A DNA stretch of 64,000 nucleotides from Castor canadensis (GCF_047511655.1 NC_133398.1:109384332-109448331), one strand, 5' to 3'; shown: positions 48,431 to 60,466, numbered from the stretch's first letter. Numbers and translations: made by a program. Notes: generated from the letters alone by a model not told the origin.

Positions 48431-48446
48431 AGAAATGCATTATTGA
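48431..48446. repeat. Target-site duplication of ID element, left
   Basis: 'agaaatgcattattga' matches 48527-48542 with one difference. Confidence 0.85.
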
Positions 48447-48526
48447 GGGCTGGGATGTAGCTCGGTGGTACAGCGCTTGCCTAGCATGTGTGAGGCCCTG
48501 GGTTCGATCCCAGCACCAAAAAAAGA
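48447..48526 (+). repeat. Young ID SINE with intact pol III boxes
   Basis: A tRNA-derived ID element. The A-box region 'tagctcggtgg' and B box 'ggttcgatccc' are intact, followed by 'cagcacc' and an A-rich tail. A 16-bp target-site duplication with one mismatch flanks it. It is well enough preserved that pol III transcription is possible. As a SINE it depends on L1 proteins for mobility. Confidence 0.95.
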
Positions 48527-48542
48527 AGAAATGTATTATTGA
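48527..48542. repeat. Target-site duplication of ID element, right
   Basis: 'agaaatgtattattga', one base different from the left copy. Confidence 0.85.
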
Positions 48543-49070
48543 AAAAAAAATCATGAAATAATAACAAATGGCATAAATCAATTTGGTACAGGGACCACCA
48601 GAGTGGACCAGGTTTCAGCAAAAACAAAAGCACATTTTTGATCATGTTAAAACTGTTGCTTTTCTTTACGCTTCAAAGACATAAAATATTAAAGGCGGGG
48701 AAAGATGAATTTTGGTAATGAGACAACTTTGTATTCTCCTAGTTCTTAAAATTAAAAGTGTAAGCTTTTTCTTTCAATTGTAATGAGAATACAAAACATA
48801 ATCTGAAGATGTGAATGTGGCAGCTACGACTAGTAAGCTCAAGCTGCAGCTAACTATGGTGACAGTAGGGTATGAGCGCATGTGTGTCAGTTTCAAGAAA
48901 AGAGATTACGTGGGGGTGTTCTGGGTGTGTGTGTGTGAGTTTTATGTGAACATCAGCCAATTGACAGCTTTTGCAAAATGTAGATAGAAAAGGGCATATC
49001 CTGTATGGGGAAATGTACTCATTAAACTTAAGTTTTAAAAGGATGAAAACACAGATTACACTTTGTTTTT
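48543..49070. other. Unique non-coding stretch
   Basis: A short GT run occurs near 48925. No gene was recognised. Confidence 0.45.
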
Positions 49071-49089
49071 AAAAACTGAAATGAATTTC
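49071..49089. repeat. Target-site duplication of ID element, left
   Basis: A 19-bp segment starting 'aaaaactgaaatg', repeated exactly at 49188-49206. Confidence 0.95.
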
Positions 49090-49187
49090 TCTTTTCTTTT
49101 CTTTTTTTTTTTTTTGGTGCTGGGATCGAATCCAGGGCCTCACGCATGCTAGGCAAGCGCTGTACCACCGAGCTACATCCAAGCCCT
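49090..49187 (-). repeat. Very young ID SINE, reverse
   Basis: A T-rich A-tail on the left is followed by the reverse complement of a complete ID element, 'ggtgctgggatcgaatccag' to 'gagctacatccaagccc'. Perfect 19-bp duplications flank it. The insertion point reads TTTTT/AAAAA on the plus strand, the preferred L1 endonuclease site for this orientation. Confidence 0.96.
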
Positions 49188-49206
49188 AAAAACTGAAATG
49201 AATTTC
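49188..49206. repeat. Target-site duplication of ID element, right
   Basis: Exact copy of 49071-49089. Confidence 0.95.
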
Positions 49207-51050
49207 AATACAGAAAATGAAGACAGCATTTTGCAAGTTTATCACTCAAAGGGGCATCTCTTTTTGAGGAAATCAGTGTGCTACACTTTGAGAGATGAAA
49301 TGTTACAGCTTGTACACCAAAATTTAAAAATTAAATTAAATTAAAAAATGAAATGGTTACCAAGGTAATGCAGGTCAGGGAATCAAAGGTGAAGGGTCAC
49401 ACATTATTAAAAAGAAATCCAAAAGGACAGCTGCATCATGATCTCTGCAAAACAAAGGAGCTCCAGTAAGTACAACTGATATCTCTGAGAACTATAAATC
49501 AAGCTCTTGAAAAGAAGGCTCCACTGTAAATGAACACGCTCATTCCTGACTCCATGGAGAGCCATTTTTACTTAGGTACAAAACCAAATTTTAGTTATCT
49601 GTTACCAACAAATATTTTTGTAAACATTTAATCAGTCATATTAAAATGTAAAATGTCTCCAGTTGGAAGTAGTTGAGAAGTACTAGCATTTCAGTTGGAG
49701 CCTACACCCTGTTTTCTGGAAATGACAGTGTTTGATAAGTTGCCAACATATCAGAAATCTAATTTGGTCACAGCATGGTAAGATTTTTGCCTCTACTCAA
49801 GGAATGAGTTCCAAAATTGAGTTTTTGCAAATTTCTTTCATTTGAAGTAGCTGCATGAAATTTCCATTACTGGAACATTTAGTATAACAATGTTCTGCAA
49901 GACAGCAATAAAGTGAATCATGATAAAAATAAACTGTGTAACTATATCTATATTAAGAATTGTTCTCACATTCAACTTTCACTGCAGAGGGCGGAAAAAG
50001 ACATTTTAAGCAAAATATCTTGCTAGTTCTACTGGAATTAGATAAGAGTTAATAGGAGCTTGACAGAGGAGTATCCACAACTGGAAAAAGGTATCATGCC
50101 TTATTTCTTCAACAAATATTACTATTTACTCATTGTCCCCATTAACAAACTAAGTTATGGTTTTTTTTAAAGAATAGAAAGAGGTGAGGTTTCATTTTGA
50201 AAAAGTTATTTAACCTTGCAGCAGCAGTTACGGTGATAATTTCAAGTTTCCCTAGCAAATGACCAGCATCATACTATAATCATCTCTGGAAAGAGTATCT
50301 TTCCTGAAGATAGTGTGACCAAGCTACATTCCCTGATTTCAGGACCCAAACTCCTTATGCTTACTAGATGCAGATTCTAGACAGCAATGGACACAATGGC
50401 CTGCCACCCGTGAAAGGGGAGCACAAAACTGGCAAAAAGGAACATGGTTGTTCTCCTTTATGAATTCCAGCTCCACCTCCTCCACTATCCCACTTCAGTT
50501 GTACTCCACAGTACTGAACAATTGATCTAACTTTGTTAAAATCAAGTTCCCCAAATAAATATTAAAATATACACAACTGTCCAAACGGATTTCATTATTT
50601 AAAGGAAAAGGGTATTCTTTCTAGTGATTTATGGCAATCAATAAATAAATAGACTATAAATGCCAGATTTTTGTTCCCTCTGCTTAGGTTTTGTTCAAAT
50701 AACTTGCAAAGATTCATGCACTGACTAGAAGTGTATTAGTGCCTGAAGGCCACATTGCTAAAAACATGATTTTTTTCCTTTAAGTTGTACAGTTACTGAA
50801 AAGTAAACCAGCATTCCATTTTTGGAATGCTCATCTCGCACAGAGTCTGTCATATATATGTACTTGTTGCTGGGATGCATGCAAGCAATTTTAAAAGCTA
50901 CAGAAGGCATCGATACCCCATCAAAACAGTACACGTGTCTAGTAGCATCATTTAGACTATTTCAGTATGTTTGCCACAAAAAGCAAGAAGGCAGCAGTGT
51001 AATGTTAGTCAAATTTTGTTTTCCTAAAATATTTTGTACTAAAAAAAAAG
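49207..51050. other. Unique non-coding stretch
   Basis: No gene was recognised. A 9-bp hairpin with a TTTT loop lies at 50810-50831, inside a segment (50780-51050) free of identified repeats. Confidence 0.45.
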
Positions 51051-51053
51051 CAA

Positions 51054-51390
51054 TGGTCAGGCGCAGTGGCTCACACCTGTAATCCCAGCTACTTGAGAGG
51101 TAGAGATCAGGAGGATCACAGTTCACAGTCAGCATGAGCAAAATCAAAATAGTTCACAAGACCCCACGACAACCAATATAAAGTTGGATGTGGTAGTATG
51201 TGCCTGACATCCCAGCTATGCAGGAAGCCTAAATAGGAGGATGGCAGTCCAGGTTGGCCTGGGCATAAATACAAGACCCTATTGAAAAGTAACTAAAGCA
51301 AAAAGGACTTTGGGCTTGGCTCAAATGGTACAATGCCTGCCCGGCAAGCACAACACACTGAGTTCACCAACACCCCTCCCCCAGCAACAC
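51054..51390 (+). repeat. Composite B1+B1+ID-like SINE (trimeric form)
   Basis: The first B1-like monomer starts 'ggctcacacctgtaatccca'. The second starts near 51185 ('tggatgtggtagtatgtgcc') and ends in 'aagaccctattg'. The ID-like right part runs from 51305 ('gactttgggcttggctcaaa') to about 51375 ('actgagttcacc'). Confidence 0.88.
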
Positions 51391-51756
51391 AACCCCCCCA
51401 ACAAAACCTATTCAGATCAAATATCTCTATGTATCACTTTAAAAATGTATTTATTAAGTGACCTCTTCCTGACAATAAGATGAAATAATTCTAGATGTTT
51501 CTAAAAAGTCATCTAAGTCATTCTCACACTCACCAACTCAATAAAAAAAAGCTACACCCCAAATTTTCTGCCAGTTTATTAATCCCTCCCAGAAGTTTCA
51601 CAGACTACCAGAACATAATGCAATCTCCAAGTCCTCAGGAAGTGCTCTTGAATACCTAATATTACAACCAAGCTAATGCCCACAAATAATTCCACAGAAA
51701 GGAAGTCAATCTCCTCATGTAAAATGGAAATGCTTTAGATCATTTTTTAAAAATTA
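51391..51756. other. Unique stretch between two composite SINEs
   Basis: Nothing recognised. Confidence 0.45.
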
Positions 51757-52085
51757 GTTGGGTGCAGTGGCTCAGCCAGAAATCCCAGCTACTTAGGAGG
51801 TGGAGATCAGGAAGACTGTAGTTCAAGGACAGCCCAAGCAAAAAATTAGCAAGATCCTATTTCAATCAACAAGTCAGTTGTAGTGGTGCGCATCTGTGGC
51901 CCCCAGATACATGGGAAGCCGTAAGTAAGTAGGTAGGCAGATAGGAGGATCATAGTCCAAGCCAGCTCCAGGAAAAACTACAAGACCCTATCTAAAAAAA
52001 AAATAACTTAAAGGCAAAGGGGCTGGAGGCACAGCTCAATTGGCACAAGGCTCTGAGTTCAAACGCCAGTACCTCCAAAAAAGAA
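51757..52085 (+). repeat. Composite B1+B1+ID-like SINE (trimeric form)
   Basis: Monomer 1 spans about 51757-51870, monomer 2 about 51872-52014, and the ID-like part about 52020-52077 ('ggctggaggcacagctcaat' to 'ttcaaacgccagtacctcc'). It has the same architecture as 51054-51390. Confidence 0.88.
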
Positions 52086-53805
52086 AGTTATCAATGAAGG
52101 ATTTTAGTTAATCTTTTCCAAATGAGTTTGCTATTTGGGAAGGAGAAGTCAAAGACTGCCAGGAGATTACTATGGTCCTCACAGTCCAGAATCTTGGAAA
52201 TAATTTAGTAAGTAAAAAAAAGACTAGAAGCCATTAAGGGGCAAACACAACCCTAGGAAGAACTGATTCACTTTAACAATAGTGAAGAGTACATTCTTAG
52301 AGTCCAATCCATTTGTTGCAACTGGAGTGTGGAATTCACATACATTTTCCCACAGAAACAATGCTGTAAACACCAATTCTGGTTGGTACCTGTCTATTTA
52401 GCCTCAAAAGTAGTATACTTTGAATCCTCAGAGGTTATCAGACCTAACTACCTTTCCCCACCACCTTCAAGGGGCCAGTCCTAGCCCTCAGTGGATTCAA
52501 TGCCTCCTAGCCCTATCCCAGGCCACAAACAGCAGTAGGCCTCGAGAACCAAAATCATCCATGTTCCTTTTTCCCCAGAAGCCCACCTTTCTTCAGTCAC
52601 TGAGGATTATGAATGGCTGAAATGGTACAGGAACAAACTTGAGTGTTATACCAAAGCCCCAACTGAAGAGGCTTATAAAGGGTACAGAAGGCAGGTCAAC
52701 CTCAGGTAGACTTACTCAAATTACAACTTGTCTCTTCTGGGACTAGTAACTGAATTAAACAGAAAATTCTTAAAAATCCTAACCAACCCCCAAAACCTCA
52801 TAGATGTAACTGTAGCATACATGCTGAATCTGGAAATGACTCTCTACCACCACATTTGTGGGTGAGTGTCTGAAGGAAGCAGTGCACCAAGAGTCTTTCA
52901 CAGAGCTCTAAGTTATCATGGCCCATAAGAGCGGATTTCTCCAGGGGATTCTCTCTCACAGTAAACTCTATCTGGACAACATTCTGCTAGGATACATCCC
53001 CCAATAAACTCAATCGGTACTACCCATTACAAATCTTTCTTCTTCTCTTTGTCAAGAAGGAGCATCTATAAAGCACAAGAAACCGGTTTAGCTTTCAAAT
53101 AAACAGAGAACAAAGAATACCATTTCTAAAAAGGCTAAATCATGACAGAAATGCAGCCATTTTTACATCAAGCATATCAAAATAAAATAAATGAAAGAAC
53201 TGGAAAGAAATTCAGAGTCAGAGACACAAGAGGCAGCTGAAGAAATCCATTATAAGAGAACCCTAGACATTTTACTAACTCTTTACAAAATGGCTATTAA
53301 CATATATAGAATGGCTTTCTGCAACAGAAGCTAACCTCAGCAAGTATATTCAGCAATTAAAGAAATACCCAGGCAAAAGCTGGTTACAGTGATAGGCAAA
53401 ATTTATTATTTTTAATCTATAAATATAAATAAATCAGCATGTCATTCTATAAAACATGAAATGCACTTCAGCTAAATATGTCCTTCAGTTAAGTGGGCAT
53501 TATATTTCTATTACCATTTCATGTTAAGATTTATGTTAGTTTTTCTAGCATGACAGAAATGCCATCCATTAAAAAACCAAAGAAAAACAGAAGTATCTGT
53601 TTGTCATCGTTGTTGCTCATCCACTGTGGTCCAACAGAGGTGTCTTTCTTTCACCATCTCTACCAGTTTTCCAATCTTTTTAGAAAATACACTTCCAAGA
53701 TGGTCTAAGATATATGTAATTTTCTCAAAACTTTCTATAAATAATACAACAACCTATGCCTACAATCACTGCATCATTTCACTACATTCCTCAAAAAAAA
53801 AATCA
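52086..53805. other. Unique non-coding stretch
   Basis: No gene or repeat was recognised with confidence. Confidence 0.45.
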
Positions 53806-53920
53806 AAGCTAGTCATGTTGACACATACTTGTCATCCCAGCATTTGAGAGGCTGAGGCAGCAGGCTCTCAAGTTCCAGGCCAGCCTGACTACACACCAAG
53901 ACTAAGAAAGAAAGAAAAGA
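53806..53920 (+). repeat. B1-like SINE
   Basis: 'cttgtcatcccagcatttga', 'gaggctgaggcagcaggctc' and 'ggccagcctgactacacacc' are followed by a GAAA-rich tail. Confidence 0.85.
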
Positions 53921-54135
53921 GAGAAAGGAAAGGTAAGAGGAAAAAAGAAACAAAAGCTAAAAGCTGTAAGGCAAACACCTTCCTACCTACTATTTTATCC
54001 TCAACAATGTAACCTTTTTCCCCAATGGCTTCCAAGATTTCCCAAAAAGGTGAAAACAGTGGGGGGAAGGAAATATTTGAAGGGCACATATGCTCATTAT
54101 CATAACATGAAGATGGTCATGTGATATCTTATGTT

Positions 54136-54383
54136 CACTTATGAAGTGAAACATAAACAAGACTGCAATTTAATAAAGGCAAATATCACATGTTCTCACT
54201 TATATGTGGAAGCTAAGAAGGTGACCTCATAGAAATAGAGAGTAAAAGAGTGGCTACAAACCTGAGAAGGATATGGGAGACAGGATAGTTTAACAGTATG
54301 ATAGGACTTCTAATATTCTGTAATATACTAGGATGACCATGGTGGGCTGCAATTATCTATTTCAAAACAGCTAGTAGACCTGG
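54136..54383 (+). mobile_element. Ancient L1 (L1MA-like) 3' end, left part
   Basis: 'acatgttctcacttatatgt' to 'gaagctaa' is the end of ORF2. It is followed by the typical 'gaccatggtgggctgcaatt' and 'tatttcaaaacagctagtag' of the ancient L1 3' UTR. It continues at 54561 after an insertion. Confidence 0.8.
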
Positions 54384-54560
54384 TCCTCCTTAGTAATATT
54401 TATATTCTCTCTTCAAGAAAATTAGAGCTAAGGGCAAAACAGTATCTGCATGGAAGCGAGGGGGCGGGGGCGAGAGGGAGGGGGTGGGGGGGGAAGGGGG
54501 GAGTAATGACCCAATCATTGTATGCACATATGAATAAAGGAAATTTTTTAAAAAAGACAC
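54384..54560 (+). mobile_element. L1 3'-end fragment nested in an older L1
   Basis: 'tttatattctctcttcaag', 'aaaattagagctaagggc', a G-rich tract (54458-54505) and 'tgtatgcacatatgaataaa' match the 3' UTR end of the younger L1 family (compare 5558-5720). The insertion is very short and extremely 5'-truncated. Confidence 0.85.
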
Positions 54561-54780
54561 ACTGTAGAGAGGATTTTGAATATTCCCAACACAAAGAAAA
54601 ATTTTAAAAGTCTGAGTTAACAGATAATGCAAATAACCCTGATTTGATCACTATACATTGTATAGATGTATTGAAAGGTCACACTGTACTCCACAAATAT
54701 GTACAGTTTCTATGTGCATATTAAAAATGTACTTTTGAAAAGAATGTACAATTTATTATATGTTAAATATTCCTCAATAA
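54561..54780 (+). mobile_element. Ancient L1 (L1MA-like) 3' end, right part
   Basis: 'gaggattttgaatattccca', 'cctgatttgatcactataca' and 'gtactccacaaatatgtaca' continue the 3' UTR that was interrupted at 54383. Confidence 0.8.
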
Positions 54781-56594
54781 AGCTGTGTGAGGGTGAGAAA
54801 GGTGAAGGGGTGCACAAGATAGGGATCTGCCCTCACACAGCCATGCTGTGGCTATCCCTGCAGAGAACACCAAGAGGGAGCTGCTGTCCCTGAGCTGTTT
54901 GCTGTCTTCCTGTTAGCTAACATTAAAAAAGAGAATCTTCACAGATTAAAAAAAAGAATCTTCACAAATAAAATAAATACACAATAAACACATAAACACC
55001 ATGCATTTAAAATATTTGGTATTGATTACTTTTATATTGGTCATACACTGGAAATTACCCTATTTTCTAAATCAAAAATCAAGGAATACTTTGACAAGAT
55101 TCTCTTAGAAAAAACTATTTTCAATGAACTTTAGACAAGCTAATTTACAAAATATTAAGTTTTTTCTACAAGTTGGTCTACCGTGTCTGTAAAATAAAGC
55201 CAACCTTGTCATGGTCAAGACCCACTGCTTTCTAGGGCTACCTCATATGGGGGAAAAGGATGACAAAATATATACTAAATTCCCCCCAACTACAAATTTA
55301 CAAGAAAGGAAACAAATTCACTCACTGTTGATTTTATTCCCATGTTACCTGCTTTTAAACTTACTAGCCATGTTACCTAAGTGCTCACTGAATTATTCTA
55401 CTGGCTTCCTATGAATCAGTCTGGATCACTAAGACTTCTATTCACTGATTCTCAAACTTCAGACTGAAAAAATTAAAATCCCCTATCTAAACCTTATCAC
55501 TTGTAAAAAATAGTTTCCTTGTTCTACCACACAAGGAAGTTACAATTCCGAACATCAAAGAAGTGGCTAGGGAATCTGCACTCTTGAAGAACCCCCCAGG
55601 TGAGATGGGTCAGAAGTTCAAAAAGCCTGCCAAGGTGGAGCCAATCTGATCCAACCTCATCCTCCAGTCCCCACACAGATACAGGGGGATGGAGGGAAGC
55701 AGTCATAGGTATCAAAGCTGCTAAAATGCAAATCTAAAAACAAATTCAAATGGGTAACAGCTATGATAGCACTTCCCCAAGACTTAAAAAATTTTAAATG
55801 CCAAGAGATGCCTAAAGTCTTTAAAACCCAAACAAACCCAAACCCACTGAAAGCTCGGATAGTAATAGGAGATAAAAAGTCCTTTTTAGGCTTTAAAAAT
55901 CAAATGTAGTTGAACCTGGTTTTAAACAATACCTGTACATCTTACTCCTTCTACAACCTGTAATGTATTATTTACTTTCTCAATTAAGCCTCACTTTCTT
56001 CACTTATCACATAAAAATATCCTACCTACCTTACAGTGCTGCCATGAGAATTAAGTAAAACAATTAATGTAAGTTGCACAGCATAGTGATCAGAATCTAA
56101 AAAGTAATAAACATTAACTCTATGATTACTATGCTAATCAGCTTACATCCCTTTTCTTACTTGATTCCACAGTTTACAAGGGAGATACTCCTGTCTCCAT
56201 CTGTAGATGTGTAAATGTTAATTTCAAGGCTATAAATCTTAAACCTGGTAGAGCTAGAATTCAAACTTCATTAGTCTCAATCTCTCCTCCTCCACAACAC
56301 AAGCACTGAAGGGTCAGTCTTGTAAGGTTCTCCCCAGTCCCCAACAGGCTCACACAAACTCCGATCCCCACCCTGCACAGGGCTCAGGTACACAGAGACT
56401 CCCAATTCATGTTTAATGAATGAGAGAATGAATGAAGGGACAAATACTTCAAGATCTACTACTGAACCTCTCACAGCACCTTACACAATGCATTTAAAAG
56501 GACACACGTGGTATTTAAATCAGTGGACTAAGGGAAAGAAATCAAGAATTTATTTGCATGCTAAAAATGACATGACTGTTTTCTGACAAAATTC
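54781..56594. other. Unique non-coding stretch
   Basis: No gene was recognised. A weak MIR-like trace lies at 56130-56270. Confidence 0.4.
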
Positions 56595-57030
56595 ACCCAT
56601 TTAACAAATATATATCAAGCACCTATTCTAGAGCAGACTTCAGGACCAGGGAACAAGGAAGCATACACAGTGAAGAGTGAACTACCTTAGCAATCAGGTA
56701 TGATTCAGACACAGAACAAACAACTTCTAGCATCACAGGTATCTGAAGAAGTGTAGAATCTGTGGGAACTGATGGTGAGGGTACCTCTTCCATCCTGCAA
56801 GGGATTTGGGAATTGTTCCCTGAAGAAATAAATGTGATAGTTAAGCTGAGATCTGGAGGAAAACAGGTGGAGAGTGACTATAGCTCTAAGGAGGAAAGCA
56901 CTATACAAGCAGTTTACAGTGCTGAAAGAATTCAGGGCATGAAACCAGTGGCTAGACCACAGAATGGCAAGAAGGACCAGGCAAGAGGCTGGAGAGGGGA
57001 CAAACCACATTACAGAGGCCTGTAGAGTAT
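56595..57030 (+). mobile_element. LINE L2 3' region
   Basis: 'acaaatatatatcaagcacc', 'aggaccagggaacaaggaag', 'gttaagctgagatctggagg' and 'aagaggctggagagggga' follow the L2 order. Confidence 0.65.
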
Positions 57031-57894
57031 GCTGAGAGGCAGAGGTAACATCTAAATAAAACGGGAGTCACTGCTCCCAGTGAGGAAAAGTGATTTGAGG
57101 AAAGAGCTTTCTAAAGACCACTGTGGGGTCTAGGTGGACACTGGGCTGGGAAGAGATCAAAGTATACCAGGCACATGGGGTTGAGAGCTCCAAAGCAGTC
57201 TGGGCACAAGTCACTGTGACCTGAATACCTGGAAGGCTAAAGTGCCTCTTACTTAGACAAAGGACACAGAGGAGGAAGCCTCTCCTCTCAGACATGTGAG
57301 ACAAGAGCCATCTTCGGGTCCTCCAGCAGAGATATTGAGAAGGTAGTTCTGCTATGGAGCTCAGTAGTGGTGGCTGTAAAGAGTTATTTGAATGAATGAA
57401 AAATAAAATATAATTAATTTTTAAAAAAAGTTATTTGAACAGAATGGAAATTTATTTGGGAAAAAGAACCTGCAGAAATTGGTTTAGATCCAATATAGAT
57501 TAAAAAAGGGGAAAGTGTCAAAATGACCCCCAAAGGGGGGAAAAATGCTAACTTTATAGTGAAGAAACCAAACAGTACCTTGGTCAGGTGACCAAGGTTA
57601 ATCATCAGTAATAAGCCTTGTTGATAGCAGACTCCCTTGATATAATGTGATGAGAATGGTTCTTTTCCTCTGTGGTCTTCCTCTCCCCAACCCCACCCCC
57701 CCCAAAAAAAATGTAACCCCAGTCTACTATGAGCAAAACAGCAGACAAACTCAAATTGAAGAACACCATATAAAATACTTTACCTGTCAAGGTCAATAAC
57801 AACAAGGAAAGTCTAAGAAACCATCAGTTATTAGAGCCTAAAAAGATGTGACAACTGGATATAATGTAACATCCTGAATGGAATTCTCAGAAAG
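57031..57894. other. Unique stretch, may include more L2
   Basis: A C-rich run 'cccaccccccccaaaaa' lies at about 57690. No gene was recognised. Confidence 0.4.
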
Positions 57895-58075
57895 CAAAGA
57901 ACATTAGGGGAAAATTAAGGAAATCTGAATGAAATGTGGAGCTCAGTTTATAATAATGTACTGTTCATTGGTGTGTTAAGTGAACTATATAGTAAACTGG
58001 GTATAAGGTACACCAAACTGTAATATTCTTACAACTTTTCTATAGCTCTAAAACGTTCCTAAAATTAAAAGGTTT
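57895..58075 (+). mobile_element. Ancient L1M-like 3' end fragment
   Basis: 'ggaaatctgaatgaaatgtg' and 'cttacaacttttctatagc' with a following 'ctaaaattaaaa' resemble the 3' terminus of ancient L1 elements. Confidence 0.45.
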
Positions 58076-58109
58076 GTTTTAAACCTGACCCCAGGATTTG
58101 ACTTGAGCA

Positions 58110-58199
58110 TCTGTTGTTGTTTTTGTTTTATTGATGGTACTCAGGGCCTCATGCTTGCTAGTCAGGCAGTCTGCCACTTGAGCCACACCACCAAGCCTT
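58110..58199 (-). repeat. ID-like SINE tail, reverse
   Basis: 'ggtactcagggcctcatgct' to 'cttgagccacaccaccaagc' matches the ID-like part of the composite SINE in reverse. Confidence 0.75.
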
Positions 58200-58444
58200 T
58201 GGATAATTTATTTGAAATTTGCTAAGAGAACAGATCTTAAGGGTCCTCAACTACCCCAAAACACACAGAATATGTATGCTATAGCATGTACTGACTATTA
58301 GTCATCACACAATATATACATGTATCGAACCATGTATATAAACCTTGAACATATGTAATTTTTATTTATGAATTATACCTCATAAAGCTGGGGGAGCAGA
58401 GGGATATGTTGCCATACCTTTCAAAATAAAGCACTGTGATTCTT

Positions 58445-58565
58445 TTCTTCTCCTCAGACAGGGTCTCACAATGTAGCCCAGGCTGGCGTGGAACTTGTGA
58501 TCCTCCTGCCTCATTCTCCCAAGTGCTGGGATCACAGGCTCAAGTCACTATGCCCAGAAAAATTG
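58445..58565 (-). repeat. B1-like SINE, reverse
   Basis: 'gacagggtctcacaatgtag', 'ccaggctggcgtggaacttg' and 'aagtgctgggatcacaggct' form a reverse B1 monomer in good condition. Confidence 0.9.
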
Positions 58566-59034
58566 TATGATTCATATGGTCCACATTCTTGTCACCTCTA
58601 TTCCTTATTTTTCACAACAAAAAACGGTTATCTTGGTGGTTTTTTTTTTTGAGAGACAGACAGACATCCCCTTGGTCTAATTCCTGAGAAATATTCACAT
58701 TTAATGGTCACAGAGAAGGTCTAGGGTCCAATCCTCAGAAAATTACACTTTCAAACATCAGGCGGAGGACAGCAGGAAGAAGCATCCAATACACAAGAGA
58801 AAATCAGGCATAAGCACAAGCACCAATCCAGGAGCTGGGGAAGGTGGGGAGGCATGGTTGAATATGCCAGAGATATCATAAAACAAATACCAAAGGATCC
58901 TTATATTTAACAGTTTTGAGATCGCTTAATAATCTAAGAAAGAAGGGTCCACGGAATAATGAGAGCTAAATTCAACTGGAGTTGAGTAAAAGCTGAAAAA
59001 ACTGAGGGAAAAAGAAAGCTCAAGAAGTCTGACT
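58566..59034. other. Unique non-coding stretch
   Basis: Nothing recognised. Confidence 0.4.
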
Positions 59035-59475
59035 CTCTTATCTGCACTCCCATGTTCATAGCAGCATTAATCAAAATATCAAGAACAGAAGTAGTCCAAG
59101 TATTCATCAGTGAATGAACAGATAAACAAAAGGTACTCTCTACATAAAGTGATCTTATTCAGCCTTAAATTCTAACACATGCTACAACATGGAGAAACTT
59201 TAAGGACATTACACTAAATGAAAGAGACCAGTCACAAGAAGAAGAAAAAAATGTGTAACTCTACTTTATGGGGTTCCTTGAGTAGTCAAACTCACAGACA
59301 GTAGAATGGAGGTTGTCAGGGACTCAGGGGAGGACAGTGGGGGCAGAGATTCAGCTTGGGAAAATAAAAGTTCTGGTGATAGTTGTACATCACTGTGAGA
59401 GTACTTAACACTACTAAGTTATATATATAAAAAGTTACAACAGTAAATTTTGTTAGGTATATTTTAATCCCAACT
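59035..59475 (+). mobile_element. Ancient L1M 3' end
   Basis: 'atgttcatagcagcattaat', 'agtattcatcagtgaatgaa', 'acatggagaaactttaagga', 'tagaatggaggttgtcaggg' and 'gttctggtgatagttgtaca' follow the order of an ancient L1 ORF2 end and 3' UTR. Confidence 0.78.
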
Positions 59476-60466
59476 TTCTTAATTTTTAGAACAATCTGGC
59501 TCTCCAGATATTAAATCAACATCAAGCTGTCATGGCCTACATTGAAAAAGTTGAAACCAGGAGAATATAGCCTCAGAGTAGGGCTTCTAAAACATTTCCC
59601 AGCACAATGCAAGTGGGTTATGGGTCATGCCCTACAAGGAGAATAAGGCCACCTAGACTTGACCAAAGATACCCACAGCAGCAGGCCCTACAAAAACCTT
59701 TATTTTGATGTGTTCCAAGATGTGAAAAAAGCTAGGAAATGACTAGAGGAGATTATTTCAACTCTATCCTCAATGGCAAAAACAGTTGGTCTAATTAGTT
59801 TTCCTTACCAACCCACATCTTCTAAAAGAAGACGTACTCTTCACTCACTGAAACTAGTAACAGAGACCACACAGACAAATAAATGTCTACTGCCACGGTA
59901 ACACTCCATTTTTTGACAGACATTTAAGAAGAGAACAGAAGTGGCAATTTCCTCTTTCTAGTATATGAAAAAGAAAAATAAAATAAAATCACCATGTAAG
60001 GAAAGAAAAAACAATGTGAAACTAATGTAGGCACAGAATAAACTGATTGCCAAACAGAGAATCCAGAAAAAGAACTCTGTAACTGTGAATATTTACCACA
60101 TGGTAAATGGAGTGTTTGAAGTCAGTAGTAAGTAATCAGTTTGGGAGGAAAATAAAATTTATATTTTAAAGGATAAAATGTGAAAACAAAAAAGAAAATC
60201 TAGACAGAATAGCTAATAATTAATGTGGAGAACACTTTCCTAAAATTGCTATCACAGCCAGAAAGATTCAACGTTTAGGTGCATTGTTCACAGGACTGGT
60301 CTGAGGACATAAATGCGTTAAGAAAATTAAGATGAAATATAGGTGACTAACAGGAGAAATTAGAAAGAAGATGAAAAACCTACTTTTAAAGAAGATAATT
60401 TTAAAAAGTAAGATCAACATAACATAAATATAAACATCAAAACGAGCTAAATAACAGGAATAAACA
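59476..60466. other. Unique A-rich stretch
   Basis: No gene or confident repeat was recognised. Confidence 0.4.

Noticed and set aside
48447-48526. Possible tRNA gene
   Set aside because: The A and B boxes are present, but the sequence is an ID SINE with an A-rich tail and target-site duplications, not a foldable functional tRNA.
50822-51082. 86-codon open frame near the hairpin
   Set aside because: It runs into a composite SINE at its end and shows no protein family features.
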